Shown here: piece after piece, positions 22,173 to 31,902 of the stretch
How positions within the stretch are numbered: position 1 is the stretch's first letter
Layout of the letters: each line of letters starts with the position of its first letter
Source of the DNA: Salinicoccus carnicancri Crm
GTDB lineage: Bacteria; Bacillota; Bacilli; Staphylococcales; Salinicoccaceae
Direction of reading: 5' to 3'
DNA length: 64,000 nucleotides
Assembly (NCBI RefSeq): GCF_000330705.1
Contig: NZ_ANAM01000006.1
Coordinates: 1-64,000, forward strand
Made by a program: the position numbers and the translations under genes
Notes under the pieces: generated by a model
Told to the model about the DNA's origin: nothing
Database searches by the model: none
The model's input: the letters and a program-made list of their open reading frames with translations, nothing else

Positions 22173-23966
22173 ATGGGGGGGATGGATATGACCGGAGAAA
22201 TGATATTTGTCGCATTGATGATAGTGGTTATGCTGATCATGCTGCTGTTTGAAGTGATGCGTGCAGATTTCACAGTGTTTTCCTTCCTGGTCATCTTCCT
22301 GTTGACGGGTGTGATTTCAACAGAGCAGGCACTCAGCGGTTTTTCCAACGAGGGTATGCTGACCGTACTTCTCCTGTTCATCGTGGCAGGGGCGATACAG
22401 AAGCACGGCATCATTGAAAATTTCATCAACAGGATTCTCAATGACAGCCGAAGTCCGAGAAAATCCATGCTGAAACTGCTGACGCCGGTCGCTGTTTCCT
22501 CCGGGTTCCTGAACAATACGCCCATCGTCGTTACGCTGACCCCCATCATCAAGAACTGGTGTCAGAAAAACGGCATATCGCCTTCCAAATTTCTGATTCC
22601 GCTTTCCTATATGACAATACTCGGCGGTACGATAACCCTGATCGGGACATCGACGACCCTTATCGTCCATGGGCTGCTTATTCAGTCCGGACTCGAGGGC
22701 TTCTCATTTTTCCAGCTGTCGGTTGTCGGTATACCGATTACAATATCCGGCCTCATATATATCCTGACAATCGGCTACCTGCTTCTGCCGAGTACACTCG
22801 GTGCGAAGGAGCAGATCAGGCAGGAAGTGAAGGAATTTCTGGCCGAGGCGGTCGTTGAGAGGGACTTTGAATATATCGGCTCCCATATCATCGATGCTTC
22901 CACCACATCTCTCAAAAATGTATACATCATCGAAATCATCCGGGAGGAGGAGCGTATTTTTCCGGTTACCCCGACGACGATCATCCGTGAAGGGGACCAC
23001 CTCCTGTTTTCGGGAACCTTGAATACGATTGCCGACCTCCAGAAGCAAAAAGGGCTCAATGTGATCACCGGTACGAACGAAACTCTGGAGAGCCTGAACT
23101 ATGGTGATAACCATCTGGTTGAAGCGGTCGTCTCCCATCAGTCATCGATGGTCTCCCATTCCCTGAAATCGTCGATGTTCCGCAATAGATACAACGCAGG
23201 TGTCATTGCGGTCCACCGCAACAATGAACGGATCAAAAGCCGTGTGGGGGATATCATCATGAAGCCCGGTGACACACTTTTGATGCTTTGCGGTGAAAGG
23301 TTCCTCGAGGATCACATGCATTCCTCGGATTTCTATGTAATGACGTCGGTCTCGCCGCCTGATTCACTGAAACAGAACAGCGTGAAAGGGTGGATTGCAA
23401 TCATCCTGCTGCTTGCCATGGTCAGTTCCGTCACTTTCGGCCTGCTCAGCATGTTTGAAGCGATGCTGATTGCAGTGGTCATTCTTCTTGGGTTCAAGCT
23501 CATCGATGCAGAGGAGGCATTCAGATATATACAGGTGAATGTACTCCTTCTGATAGCCAGCGCATTTGGTGTGGGTGCCGCCCTCACACAGTCGGGGCTG
23601 GCACAGCTGATAGCTGAAAACATGGTGGCGTTCGCAAGGCCCTTCGGCATTATAGGAATCATCGTCATTCTGTATATCGTGACCAATATATTCACCGAGC
23701 TGATTACCAACAGTGCAGCAGCGGTCCTCATGTTCCCGATAGCGCTTGAAATTTCCTCGCAGATGGACAGCGATCATATCGGATTCGTCGTACTGATTGC
23801 CGTTGCAGGTTCTGCGAGTTTCATTACACCGATCGGCTATCAGACAAACCTCATAGTGTATGGGCCCGGCGGGTACAAATTCTCGGACTACATCAAAGTC
23901 GGCACCCCTCTGTCACTCATTACCATGGTGATTGCGACATTCATCATTTATACAGTCTGGTTCTGA
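22173..23966 (+). CDS. SLC13/DASS-type permease with RCK_C (TrkA-C) domains
   Basis: A 597-residue protein with about eleven membrane segments in two halves. Between them, at residues about 210-390, lie two RCK_C/TrkA-C domains (PVTPTTIIREGDHLLFSGT and PGDTLLMLCGERFLED are typical). Each half has a membrane-re-entrant motif (SGFLNNTPIVVTLTP and TNIFTELITNSAAAVLMFPI). The family carries sulfate, dicarboxylates or other anions with sodium; the RCK domains suggest ligand gating. The start is uncertain: ATG at 22173, 22182 and 22188 are in frame, and the G run fits the third best. Confidence 0.8.
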   Translation: MGGMDMTGEMIFVALMIVVMLIMLLFEVMRADFTVFSFLVIFLLTGVISTEQALSGFSNEGMLTVLLLFIVAGAIQKHGIIENFINRILNDSRSPRKSMLKLLTPVAVSSGFLNNTPIVVTLTPIIKNWCQKNGISPSKFLIPLSYMTILGGTITLIGTSTTLIVHGLLIQSGLEGFSFFQLSVVGIPITISGLIYILTIGYLLLPSTLGAKEQIRQEVKEFLAEAVVERDFEYIGSHIIDASTTSLKNVYIIEIIREEERIFPVTPTTIIREGDHLLFSGTLNTIADLQKQKGLNVITGTNETLESLNYGDNHLVEAVVSHQSSMVSHSLKSSMFRNRYNAGVIAVHRNNERIKSRVGDIIMKPGDTLLMLCGERFLEDHMHSSDFYVMTSVSPPDSLKQNSVKGWIAIILLLAMVSSVTFGLLSMFEAMLIAVVILLGFKLIDAEEAFRYIQVNVLLLIASAFGVGAALTQSGLAQLIAENMVAFARPFGIIGIIVILYIVTNIFTELITNSAAAVLMFPIALEISSQMDSDHIGFVVLIAVAGSASFITPIGYQTNLIVYGPGGYKFSDYIKVGTPLSLITMVIATFIIYTVWF

Positions 23967-24026
23967 AAAGTATATTGGAGAAAGATGGATTCCATCTGAT
24001 AAACTGATTTTAAGGAGCATCAATGA

Positions 24027-25001
24027 ATGAGAATTGGAATATTGGATCAGATGCCACAGCCAAAAGGGCGGACGGCTGAAGAGACTGCGGCTGGTGCGCT
24101 TGAGATGGCCCGTCATGCAGAAAATATGGGTTATGGAAGCTATTGGTTCGCAGAGCACCATGCGACCCGCGGCATGGTATCGAGTTCACCGGAAATCATG
24201 ATGGCCGCTGCTGCGGCACGGACTGAGAGTATAAAAGTCGGGTCTGGCGGCATTCTTCTGCCCCAGTACAGTGCATATAAGGTAGCAGCACAAATATCAC
24301 AGCTCGAATCTCTGTATCCGGGAAGGATAGAGGCCGGTGTCGGGCGTTCCACAGGCGGAGGCGAGTTCGTCAGGAAAAGGCTTGCCGATTTCAAGCACAA
24401 TCAGATGGGGGACTATCCGGAGAAACTGGAAGCTTTGACCGGCTATCTCAACAAAGAAGGGCAGATCAGGGCGGCACCGAGGACAGAAGGCAAGCCGGAT
24501 CTCTATGCCCTCGGCCTCGGGGAGAACAGTGCAGAACTGGCGGCATCTCTCGGTATCGGATATGTTTTTGGACATTTCATCAAGCCGGACAGGGGTGCAG
24601 AAGCACTTGAAGCATACCGCAGGAGTTTCAGACCGGGACTGCTCGGATCACCGAAGGCGAAGGCATGCGTGTTCGTTGTCTGCGGCGAGGATGATGAACA
24701 TGCAGAGTACCTCTCGGCATCACAGCATATCTGGCTGTTGAACGTGGAAAAAGGACTGGACAGCCAGGTGCCGGATGTCACAACTGCACAGGAGCGCATG
24801 GCCTCATTGAGCGAAAAGGAAAAAGAAAGTGTCGGGAAGAACAGGAAACGGATGATCATCGGCGGTCCTGAAAAAGTCAAAAGGGAACTTGACAATGTCA
24901 GTGAAATCTACCAGTGTGAAGACTGGCTGCTGCTCTGTAATCTGTATGACTGGGAAGAGAAGCGGAAATCTTTTGAACGCATAAGCAAGCTTTACTTATG
25001 A
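24027..25001 (+). CDS. LLM-class flavin-dependent oxidoreductase
   Basis: A 324-residue luciferase-like monooxygenase with a TIM-barrel start (MRIGILDQMPQPKGRTAEET), GYGSYWFAEHH and SIKVGSGGILLP, typical of the single-domain YhbW/luciferase-like group. It needs reduced flavin. AAGGAG precedes ATG 24027. Substrate unknown. A palindromic terminator separates it from the convergent flavin reductase gene. Confidence 0.8.
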   Translation: MRIGILDQMPQPKGRTAEETAAGALEMARHAENMGYGSYWFAEHHATRGMVSSSPEIMMAAAAARTESIKVGSGGILLPQYSAYKVAAQISQLESLYPGRIEAGVGRSTGGGEFVRKRLADFKHNQMGDYPEKLEALTGYLNKEGQIRAAPRTEGKPDLYALGLGENSAELAASLGIGYVFGHFIKPDRGAEALEAYRRSFRPGLLGSPKAKACVFVVCGEDDEHAEYLSASQHIWLLNVEKGLDSQVPDVTTAQERMASLSEKEKESVGKNRKRMIIGGPEKVKRELDNVSEIYQCEDWLLLCNLYDWEEKRKSFERISKLYL

Positions 25002-25002
25002 A

Positions 25003-25046
25003 CGAAACCCCGGCGGATATCAGATCTGATATCCGCCGGGGTTTTG
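25003..25046. terminator. Bidirectional terminator
   Basis: A nearly perfect palindrome of about 36 bases centred on AGATCT, flanked by AAACCCC and GGGGTTTTG. Confidence 0.85.
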
Positions 25047-25613
25047 TCAGAACCCGTATGATGCTTCCTTCACTTCTTTTATCTTCCTGTAGGTTTCTGC
25101 CAGGAGCAGGGTTTCTTCTGCCAGTCTGTCGATGCGGAATATGACGTCGTCATCGATGATTTCCCCGTTTGCAAAGTATCGTTCTTCTATGAACACATAG
25201 GACTGCAGGATCTGTGCTTTCATATATCCGATTATCGGTTTCAGCTGGTTTTCAGGGATGAGGAAGTGTTTCGATGATCCTGCTGTGACAAGCATGCTCA
25301 CTGTCTTATCCCTGAGACCGTCCTGGGGAAGCAGGTCGAAGACGTTTTTCAGTGCACCCGGGATGGAAGCCTGGAAAATGGGTGTGCCGATGACTATGGC
25401 ATCAGCTTCCATCAGGGTTTTGGTGACATATCCCGTATCTCCGCCATAATCCAGAAAATTGCGGCCGTCACTGAATTGTATATCAAAGTCCGACAGATCA
25501 AGGAGTTCAGTATCATGCTCCGGATGGTTCCTGTTGAAAGATGCTTTTACATATTCCATCGCAGTCCGTGTTTTGGAACCTGCAACGGAACCGGCTAATA
25601 TTACGATGTTCAT
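25047..25613 (-). CDS. NADPH-dependent FMN reductase
   Basis: A 188-residue flavodoxin-like protein: ILAGSVAGSKTRTAMEYVK at the phosphate site, GTPIFQASIPGALKNVFDLL (the hallmark of SsuE/azoreductase-type FMN reductases). It follows the LLM monooxygenase gene at 25626 by 12 bases on the same strand. Such pairs are two-component monooxygenases: this protein makes FMNH2, the other uses it. Confidence 0.85.
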   Translation of the reverse strand: MNIVILAGSVAGSKTRTAMEYVKASFNRNHPEHDTELLDLSDFDIQFSDGRNFLDYGGDTGYVTKTLMEADAIVIGTPIFQASIPGALKNVFDLLPQDGLRDKTVSMLVTAGSSKHFLIPENQLKPIIGYMKAQILQSYVFIEERYFANGEIIDDDVIFRIDRLAEETLLLAETYRKIKEVKEASYGF

Positions 25614-25625
25614 GGAAGGTGCCTC

Positions 25626-26690
25626 CTATTTTTTCGTATGTTTTCTGATTGCCGGCAGTATTTCACTGCCGATGAGATCGATGTTACGTTTCAGCTTGTC
25701 GAATGGGACGCCGCCGAAATCCATCTGGCCGATATAGCGCTGATGACCGAACACTTCATGCTGGAAGAGTATCTTTTCGATGATCTCCTGCGGACTGCCG
25801 ACATTCATGACATCTCTCGGATCCGCCCCCTGTGCGAAATGCTGTCTGGGATATCCGCGGCCGTTCGTACGGATCATGCCGTCATTGATGTGCGGATAGA
25901 CCTCCCTCTGTGCTTGCTGTGTTGTTTCTGCGGGGTAGAAGAATCCTGCGGTCGCCACCGGCAGGCTGTCCGGGTCGTATCCGCTTCGTGCAGCAGCCTG
26001 TCTGTATACATCAATCGTGTATTTATATGAAGACACTGGGCCTCCGAGTGTTGCCAGGAACATGGGAACGCCGGCCCGTCCGGCTTTTTCAGCACTTGCA
26101 GGGGGACCGCCGACTGCCCGCCAGATGGGCATCGAGCCATTTTTCGGGCGGGGGAGTATCCGGGCATTGCGCAGCGGTTTCCGGAATTGTCCTTCCCAGT
26201 TGATGACTTCGTTCTCATTGATAAGGCGGAGAAGATCGAACTTCTCCTCATAAAGTGCTTCGTAATCATGCAGGTCGTAGCCGAGCAGTTCAAAGTTGCC
26301 GACTCTGGATGCCCGCCCGGCGATGATCTCCGCCCTGCCGTCTGATATGAGATCGATCGTTGCAAAATCTTCATACACCCGGACGGGATCCAGTGTACTG
26401 ATGATGGTGGAAGAGCTCGCGATCTTGATTTTCTCTGTCGCCTGGGCGATGGCACCGAGCACAACCGAATGTGCCTGGGTCGTAAAGTATTCCTGATGGC
26501 TTTCACCGACTGTGAAGAGATCGACGCCGGCCTGTTCGGCGAGCCTGGCGATTTCTATGATTTCCTTTAGGCGCTGCCCGGCCGAAATACGTTCACCGGT
26601 ATGCGGGTTGTGGAGATGGTCCCCCAATGTATAGAGACCGAATTCAAGGCCATAGTCTTTGTCTATCCTGTATTGATCCATCCAATTCAT
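25626..26690 (-). CDS. LLM-class flavin-dependent monooxygenase
   Basis: A 354-residue luciferase-like protein; GLEFGLYTLGDH at the N-terminus, DLFTVGESHQEYF, and the flavin-site stretch AEIIAGRASRVGNFELLGYD. It forms an operon with the FMN reductase downstream. Alkane, sulfonate or nitrilotriacetate-type substrates are known in the family; no choice can be made. Confidence 0.8.
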   Translation of the reverse strand: MNWMDQYRIDKDYGLEFGLYTLGDHLHNPHTGERISAGQRLKEIIEIARLAEQAGVDLFTVGESHQEYFTTQAHSVVLGAIAQATEKIKIASSSTIISTLDPVRVYEDFATIDLISDGRAEIIAGRASRVGNFELLGYDLHDYEALYEEKFDLLRLINENEVINWEGQFRKPLRNARILPRPKNGSMPIWRAVGGPPASAEKAGRAGVPMFLATLGGPVSSYKYTIDVYRQAAARSGYDPDSLPVATAGFFYPAETTQQAQREVYPHINDGMIRTNGRGYPRQHFAQGADPRDVMNVGSPQEIIEKILFQHEVFGHQRYIGQMDFGGVPFDKLKRNIDLIGSEILPAIRKHTKK

Positions 26691-26780
26691 TCCTTTTTAT
26701 AAGTGAGTTACCATATATAAATTATAACGGAATGGATGATTTTATACATCCAGGACGAAAGTATGAAAGTGGAGCACAAT

Positions 26781-26817
26781 AAAAATCAGTGAACCCTAAA
26801 GAGGGATGCACTGACGA
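26781..26817 (-). terminator. Terminator after the formamidase gene
   Basis: On the minus strand TCAGTG...CACTGA with an inner CCCT/AGGG pairing is followed by TTTTTATT. Confidence 0.65.
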
Positions 26818-26821
26818 AAAA

Positions 26822-28123
26822 CTACAGATATGCATTCCTGACTGTATTCCAGAGTCCGGCCTGTCTGAGATGTGTTTTTGGTGCCAGGAACGTCACGGTC
26901 ACAACCCCGGGGTTCCTGCCGATATCGATTGACCCGTTGATGGTTGCCCGGTTCATGATTTCCGGCACTGTCACATTGAATAGCGTTGCTGCGCGAGCCA
27001 TGCCATTTTCAGTTGCTGCGTTCAGATCTGCGCCCGTGCCGATGAATGAGACAGGATAGCTTTCTTCGATTTCAGCCATGTTCCATTTACCGGCAAGCTC
27101 CTTTGCCCTTTTCAGTTCATTTCCGGTGAATGGTTTTGCAAGCGGCGGCAGGTCCTCAGTGAGCGGGAGCAGTACCGGGCCCGTGAGATGCGTCCCCTTG
27201 ATGACTTCGATCTGCAGGTCCACGATGCCGGCGACATCTGTCGTATGCCCGGCAATTTCACCATTCCCCTGCATTGCATGCATATCCCCGAGATATACCC
27301 CGCCCCCGGGAACTTTTACCGGACAGATCAGCACGGCACCTTCCCGGACACGGTTTATGTCCATATGTCCATCGGTGCGTTCTTCAAGCTGTTCTTCGGT
27401 CATGCTGTAGTCGTGTGGCGCGTCGATCAGGAATTGTCCGAAGTCCCCGGCATTATGGGAGTCGGGGAAGGCACGGGAGGGCGTGGTCCCCAGCTGGCCG
27501 AGGAATGGGATGACCCTTGCCATGGCACCGACGATGTCATGCGGTGCGAAAGTCACTACGGGATGCTGTATGGAATTTTCAGGAGTGCACATGTATTTCT
27601 TGCCTTCCCGGGCGATGATTTCCGCATTTTCCTTGTTAAGGGTCAGGCCTATGGTCCGCTGTCTGTCAAAAGCCATCGTATAGGCATTCGTGAAGGTGAA
27701 CGGCGTGACATCTTCGCCACATTCGGCACACCTTACCGCACCCTGGCCGATACCTTCGACTTTCGATTTCGGGTTTTTTGCACCGCAGCTGGGGCATACG
27801 CCGGCGACAAACGGGTCGCCCGTGAACCGGCCTTCCATCGGCTTGTCATTGCCCGAAGCGGTGGCGTCTGACGTCACACGGATTGAATTGATATGAATCG
27901 CCACCGCATCACCGGCTTCCGCCCCCTCCACATAGACCGGTTTCGTCACCTCATGGCCGCCTTTCAGTTCAGGTGTGATCATCGGCCCCCAGCAGCCCGG
28001 TGCAGTATTGGCCACGATGTGGCCGCCGTCCTTCACAAAATAGCGCATCTCTTCTTCCGGATCCAGTATGCCGTTGGTAAACTCGTCAACAAATACAGTA
28101 TGTCTTGCTTTTCGTTCTGCCAT
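26822..28123 (-). CDS. fmdA: Acetamidase/formamidase family protein
   Basis: A 433-residue protein of the FmdA/AmdA family. HTVFVDEFTNGILDPE at the start, GCWGPMITPE, and GGVYLGDMHAMQGNGE, which holds the conserved acidic active-site stretch. It has an inserted Cys4 zinc ribbon (CPSCG and CAECG, residues about 110-140), as in the longer members. It releases ammonia and formate or acetate from short amides. Single gene; a candidate small RNA lies upstream on the opposite strand. Confidence 0.85.
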   Translation of the reverse strand: MAERKARHTVFVDEFTNGILDPEEEMRYFVKDGGHIVANTAPGCWGPMITPELKGGHEVTKPVYVEGAEAGDAVAIHINSIRVTSDATASGNDKPMEGRFTGDPFVAGVCPSCGAKNPKSKVEGIGQGAVRCAECGEDVTPFTFTNAYTMAFDRQRTIGLTLNKENAEIIAREGKKYMCTPENSIQHPVVTFAPHDIVGAMARVIPFLGQLGTTPSRAFPDSHNAGDFGQFLIDAPHDYSMTEEQLEERTDGHMDINRVREGAVLICPVKVPGGGVYLGDMHAMQGNGEIAGHTTDVAGIVDLQIEVIKGTHLTGPVLLPLTEDLPPLAKPFTGNELKRAKELAGKWNMAEIEESYPVSFIGTGADLNAATENGMARAATLFNVTVPEIMNRATINGSIDIGRNPGVVTVTFLAPKTHLRQAGLWNTVRNAYL

Positions 28124-28294
28124 TTGATACAGCTCCTTCCGGGTATATTATCAATACTTCCATTTTATCACGACAGCGGGGAAAGGGCTTTCATTATGCA
28201 TGTGTGCCTTCCATCACAGTAAGGCTGCCGTATCATTACACGATATTTACATTTCCTTAATTCGAATTTCATATTCGCCTGTTATATTGTAATC

Positions 28295-28417
28295 AGCCTC
28301 AGATACTCCTCCAGTAATCTGTTGGCTGTACATGCATTGTACTCCCATCCCTCTTGTCTGCCTTATAAAAAATATTCCTGATTGATGCACTGCCATGCCG
28401 GCAGTGCATTTTTTCTT
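28295..28417 (+). ncRNA. Candidate small regulatory RNA with C-rich motifs
   Basis: A -10 box TATATT (28283-28288) precedes a stretch without coding potential. It contains CTCCTCC (28306-28312) and CTCCCATCCCTC (28342-28353), C-rich loops able to pair with Shine-Dalgarno sequences, as in staphylococcal RsaE-type RNAs. It ends in a 9-bp GC-rich hairpin (28386-28408) with six T. The gap 28124-28533 has no other gene. Promoter -35 is weak, so expression is not certain. Confidence 0.5.
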
Positions 28418-28533
28418 CCGGAAGATGATGTATCAGATATTTCATTTGCATCATTAAAATAAAGATAGTAAAATTTCTGAAAATATGATAATGTTTTTTA
28501 AGATATTGAATTCAGTCTATTAGGAGGTAAAAT

Positions 28534-30153
28534 GTGAGCGATTCCAAAGTTAAAAAATCTTATGACAATCTGTGGCGTGAATCCAAAAAGACGAAATCAC
28601 TGCTGAAGTTCTTCAGTGTGAACGAGTCTAAAAAACACGCTGAAAAGGGCAGCTATTCTACCGATGATGAGGGGCCTGAAAAGTCCTATAACCGTCTCCA
28701 GCTGACCGGGCTGATACTGGGGCCGGTGCTTTTCATCCTGACACTCCTGTTTTTGGAAGCCGAAGGGCTGGACAGTGCGGGTGTGTTCGTTGTCGCTTCA
28801 ACACTATGGATTGCGAGCTGGTGGATCACTGAAGCCATACCGATTCCGGCTACATCCCTCATGCCCCTGTTCCTGTTCCCGATGGGCGGTGTCATGGACA
28901 GCGGCACGACAACCAGCTCCTACGGCAATGACATCATCTTCCTGTTCCTCGGCGGTTTCCTGATTGCGCTGGCGATGGAGAGATGGAATCTACATACCCG
29001 GATTGCACTGTCGATCATCAATGCGATCGGGACAACGACGGCGACCATCCTTCTAGGCTTCATGATCGCAACGGGGCTGCTCTCCATGTTCGTGAGTAAC
29101 ACCGCAGCGGTGATGATCATGATTCCGATCGGTATGGCGATCATCAATGAAGCGAACGCCCTTACCGAATCCGGTATGGAAGCGGATCTGAAAATGTTTG
29201 AGAAATCCCTTGTACTCGGTATTGGCTATGCCGGCACCATCGGGGGGCTTGGGACATTGATCGGTACACCGCCGCTCATCATCATGGCGGGCCAGCTGAA
29301 AGAGATCTTCGATCTGGACCTGAGTTTCGCACAGTGGATGATGTTCGGTGTGCCGATTGTCATCATCTTCCTTGGACTCGCATGGGCTTATATGAACTAT
29401 GTTGCTTTCAGGCATAATATGAAACAGTTGCCCGGCGGCAAGAAGATCATCACAAGTGAACTTGAGAAACTGGGCAAAATATCAAGAGAAGAGATTCTCG
29501 TACTGATCGTCTTCCTGTTTGCCGCATTCATGTGGATCACACGCGGATTCATCTGGGAGAACATCGAAGTGACTTCAATGCTCACTGACGGAGCGATTGC
29601 GATGCTGGCTGCAGTGATCCTGTTCCTGCTGCCGACAAAAAGGGGCTCAAAGCGAATACTCGACTGGTCAGTTGCAAGAGAACTCCCATGGGGCGTGCTC
29701 CTTCTTTTCGGAGGCGGTCTTGCGCTTGCGGCGGCGATTGTGGAAACCGGTGTGGACCAGTGGCTGGGTGAACTGCTTAGCCAGGTTGAAGGGGTACACA
29801 TCGTCATTGTCATAGCCATCGTTGCACTGGGCATCCTGTTCCTCACTGAAATCACTTCCAACACGGCAACGGCAACAATGATCATCCCGGTGCTTGCAGG
29901 TCTTGCGATTGCACTGGAAGTCCATCCGCTTACGCTGATGGTACCGGCAGCAATGGCAGCGAACTGCGCATTCATGCTTCCGGTGGGCACACCGCCGAAT
30001 GCCATCGTGTTCGGTACGAATAAGATCAGCATCCAGGAAATGGCGAAAACAGGCTTTGCACTCAACATAGCTGCGGTTGTGCTGATCGTTATCTTTGTAT
30101 ACCTTCTGATGCCGGTTATATTCGGCATCGACCTGATGAATTTCAGCGGATGA
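28534..30153 (+). CDS. sdcS: SdcS-type sodium/dicarboxylate symporter (DASS/SLC13 family)
   Basis: A 539-residue membrane protein. Start GTG 28534 follows AGGAGG; an overlapping ATG runs into a stop. A charged 50-residue cytoplasmic N-terminus leads to about eleven segments. The paired Ser-Asn-Thr motifs that bind sodium and substrate in this family are present (VSNTAAVMIMIPI and TSNTATATMIIPV), as is LPVGTPPNAIVFG. The likely cargo is succinate, fumarate or malate with Na+. This is a different branch from the RCK-containing permease at 22173. Confidence 0.85.
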   Translation: MSDSKVKKSYDNLWRESKKTKSLLKFFSVNESKKHAEKGSYSTDDEGPEKSYNRLQLTGLILGPVLFILTLLFLEAEGLDSAGVFVVASTLWIASWWITEAIPIPATSLMPLFLFPMGGVMDSGTTTSSYGNDIIFLFLGGFLIALAMERWNLHTRIALSIINAIGTTTATILLGFMIATGLLSMFVSNTAAVMIMIPIGMAIINEANALTESGMEADLKMFEKSLVLGIGYAGTIGGLGTLIGTPPLIIMAGQLKEIFDLDLSFAQWMMFGVPIVIIFLGLAWAYMNYVAFRHNMKQLPGGKKIITSELEKLGKISREEILVLIVFLFAAFMWITRGFIWENIEVTSMLTDGAIAMLAAVILFLLPTKRGSKRILDWSVARELPWGVLLLFGGGLALAAAIVETGVDQWLGELLSQVEGVHIVIVIAIVALGILFLTEITSNTATATMIIPVLAGLAIALEVHPLTLMVPAAMAANCAFMLPVGTPPNAIVFGTNKISIQEMAKTGFALNIAAVVLIVIFVYLLMPVIFGIDLMNFSG

Positions 30154-30156
30154 TGT

Positions 30157-30198
30157 AAAGAGGGAGGTGCAGCAAAATGCTGCACCTCCCTCTCTGTA
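30157..30198 (+). terminator. Terminator after sdcS
   Basis: AGAGGGAGGTGCAGC and GCTGCACCTCCCTCT form a 15-bp stem with a 5-base loop. The tail is CTGTATTT. Confidence 0.75.
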
Positions 30199-30239
30199 TT
30201 TCATCCCGTCTCCGTGTCCGTCCCAATCGCAATTTTACG

Positions 30240-30267
30240 TTTACACCCTATTCTGATAGGATATAAT
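30240..30267 (+). promoter_or_regulatory. SigA promoter of the APC permease
   Basis: TTTACA (30240-30245), 16 bases, TATAAT (30262-30267). Confidence 0.7.
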
Positions 30268-30310
30268 CTATAGAGAAAAGTTAAGCATAACAGGGGAGTT
30301 AAAATCAATC

Positions 30311-31744
30311 ATGGTACAAGATAATACCGCTTTTAAACGTGAAGAACTTGAAACGACGATGTCGAAACGGTTCATCTGGGCGATTGCCTACGGTTCGAGC
30401 ATCGGCTGGGGAGCATTCATCCTGCCGGGAGACTGGCTGATTTCATCGGGGACACTCGGATCCACTCTGGGCATAACGATCGGCGGACTGCTGATGCTGA
30501 TCATTGCCGTGGCCTATGGCGCACTGACGAGCAAGTTTCCGGTTTCGGGAGGGGAGTTCGCTTTCAGCTACGTCGGATTCGGACGGAATGTCAGTTTCAT
30601 CGCTTCATGGTTCCTGGCACTCGGTTACATATGTGTCGTCGCACTCAATGCCAGTGCATTCAGTCTGCTGTTTAAGTTCATACTCCCTGATTTCCTTGAA
30701 ATAGGCTATCTGTATACGATTGCAGGCTGGGATGTCTATATAATGGAAGTTCTTCTGACATCACTTGTCCTCATAGCATTTGCCTTCATCGGCATCAAAG
30801 GCAGTGGACTGTCCGGAAACATCCAGTTCATTTTCTGTATGTTCATGGCCGCAGTCGTTGCGACTCTGTTCGTGAGATCTTTCTTTGTCGGTGAGTTCTC
30901 ACTCGAGAATGCGCAGCCTCTGTTCAATAATGAGAGCGGCATATGGACATCAATCATCCTGATTGTTGCGATTGCACCCTGGATGTATGTCGGTTTCGAT
31001 AATATCCCGCAGGCAGCCGAAGAATTCAAATTCAGCGCAGACAAGACGTTCAGGCTGATCGTCTTCGGCATCATTGCATCAATCATCACTTACGTCCTGA
31101 TGATTCTTGTCACGTCATGGATCTATCCGGACCAGGAACAGATCGGCGGTGCCCTTTGGGTGACGGGGTCCGTCGTACAGACCTCCATGGGAGGACTCGG
31201 CATGGCACTGCTCGCACTCGCGATATCATTCGGCATCTTTACAGGGCTCAACGGGTTCTTCATGTCCTCATCGAGGCTTCTGTTCGCACTCGGCCGTGCC
31301 CACTTCATACCGTCAGTGTTCGCGAGACTGCACCACAAGAATAAAACGCCGTACGTCGCAGTACTCTTCGTCATGACTGTGTGCCTGGCCGCACCGTGGC
31401 TCGGACGCACGGCCCTCAGCTGGATTGTCGATATGTCATCCACAGGTGTATCGGTTGCATTTCTTGTGACCAGCCTCGTTGCGGCGAAATTCTTCAGCAG
31501 CAGGGAAAACTTCAATCTGCTGTATGTCATCTTCGGATGGCTCGGTGCGGTCATCTCGATCGTATTCCTTGTGCTGCTGCTGTATCCGGGTTCACCGGCA
31601 TCGCTCACAGCGCCGTCCTACCTTGCGCTCGGTGCCTGGGTGGCACTCGGTGCACTGTTCTTCATAATCCAGTACAGAAAGCTCAACTCGATGAAAAAAG
31701 AGGAGCTGGATTATCTGATATTGAATGAGAAAAATGATAAGTAG
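30311..31744 (+). CDS. APC-family amino acid permease
   Basis: A 477-residue protein with twelve or more membrane segments. The first helix has the broken motif AYGSSIGWGAFILPGDW, where APC transporters bind the amino-acid backbone, and the family motif YGALTSKFPVSGGEFAFSYV follows. Helix 6 has NIPQAAEEF. The substrate (amino acid or polyamine) cannot be read from the sequence. Single gene with promoter and terminator. Confidence 0.85.
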   Translation: MVQDNTAFKREELETTMSKRFIWAIAYGSSIGWGAFILPGDWLISSGTLGSTLGITIGGLLMLIIAVAYGALTSKFPVSGGEFAFSYVGFGRNVSFIASWFLALGYICVVALNASAFSLLFKFILPDFLEIGYLYTIAGWDVYIMEVLLTSLVLIAFAFIGIKGSGLSGNIQFIFCMFMAAVVATLFVRSFFVGEFSLENAQPLFNNESGIWTSIILIVAIAPWMYVGFDNIPQAAEEFKFSADKTFRLIVFGIIASIITYVLMILVTSWIYPDQEQIGGALWVTGSVVQTSMGGLGMALLALAISFGIFTGLNGFFMSSSRLLFALGRAHFIPSVFARLHHKNKTPYVAVLFVMTVCLAAPWLGRTALSWIVDMSSTGVSVAFLVTSLVAAKFFSSRENFNLLYVIFGWLGAVISIVFLVLLLYPGSPASLTAPSYLALGAWVALGALFFIIQYRKLNSMKKEELDYLILNEKNDK

Positions 31745-31748
31745 AACC

Positions 31749-31787
31749 ATGCAGCACCCGGATACATTCAGCCGGGTGCTTTTTTCG
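31749..31787 (+). terminator. Terminator after the APC permease
   Basis: AGCACCCGG and CCGGGTGCT with a short loop, followed by TTTTTT. Confidence 0.8.
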
Positions 31788-31902
31788 TCATGCAAATGAT
31801 TGCGTACCCGGAATCGTTCTTTTTCTAATGTTACAATCATGTTACAATGAAAAACGATGTTTCGATAACCGGACAATTTTTTCAAATCAGGGAGACGACA
31901 AA

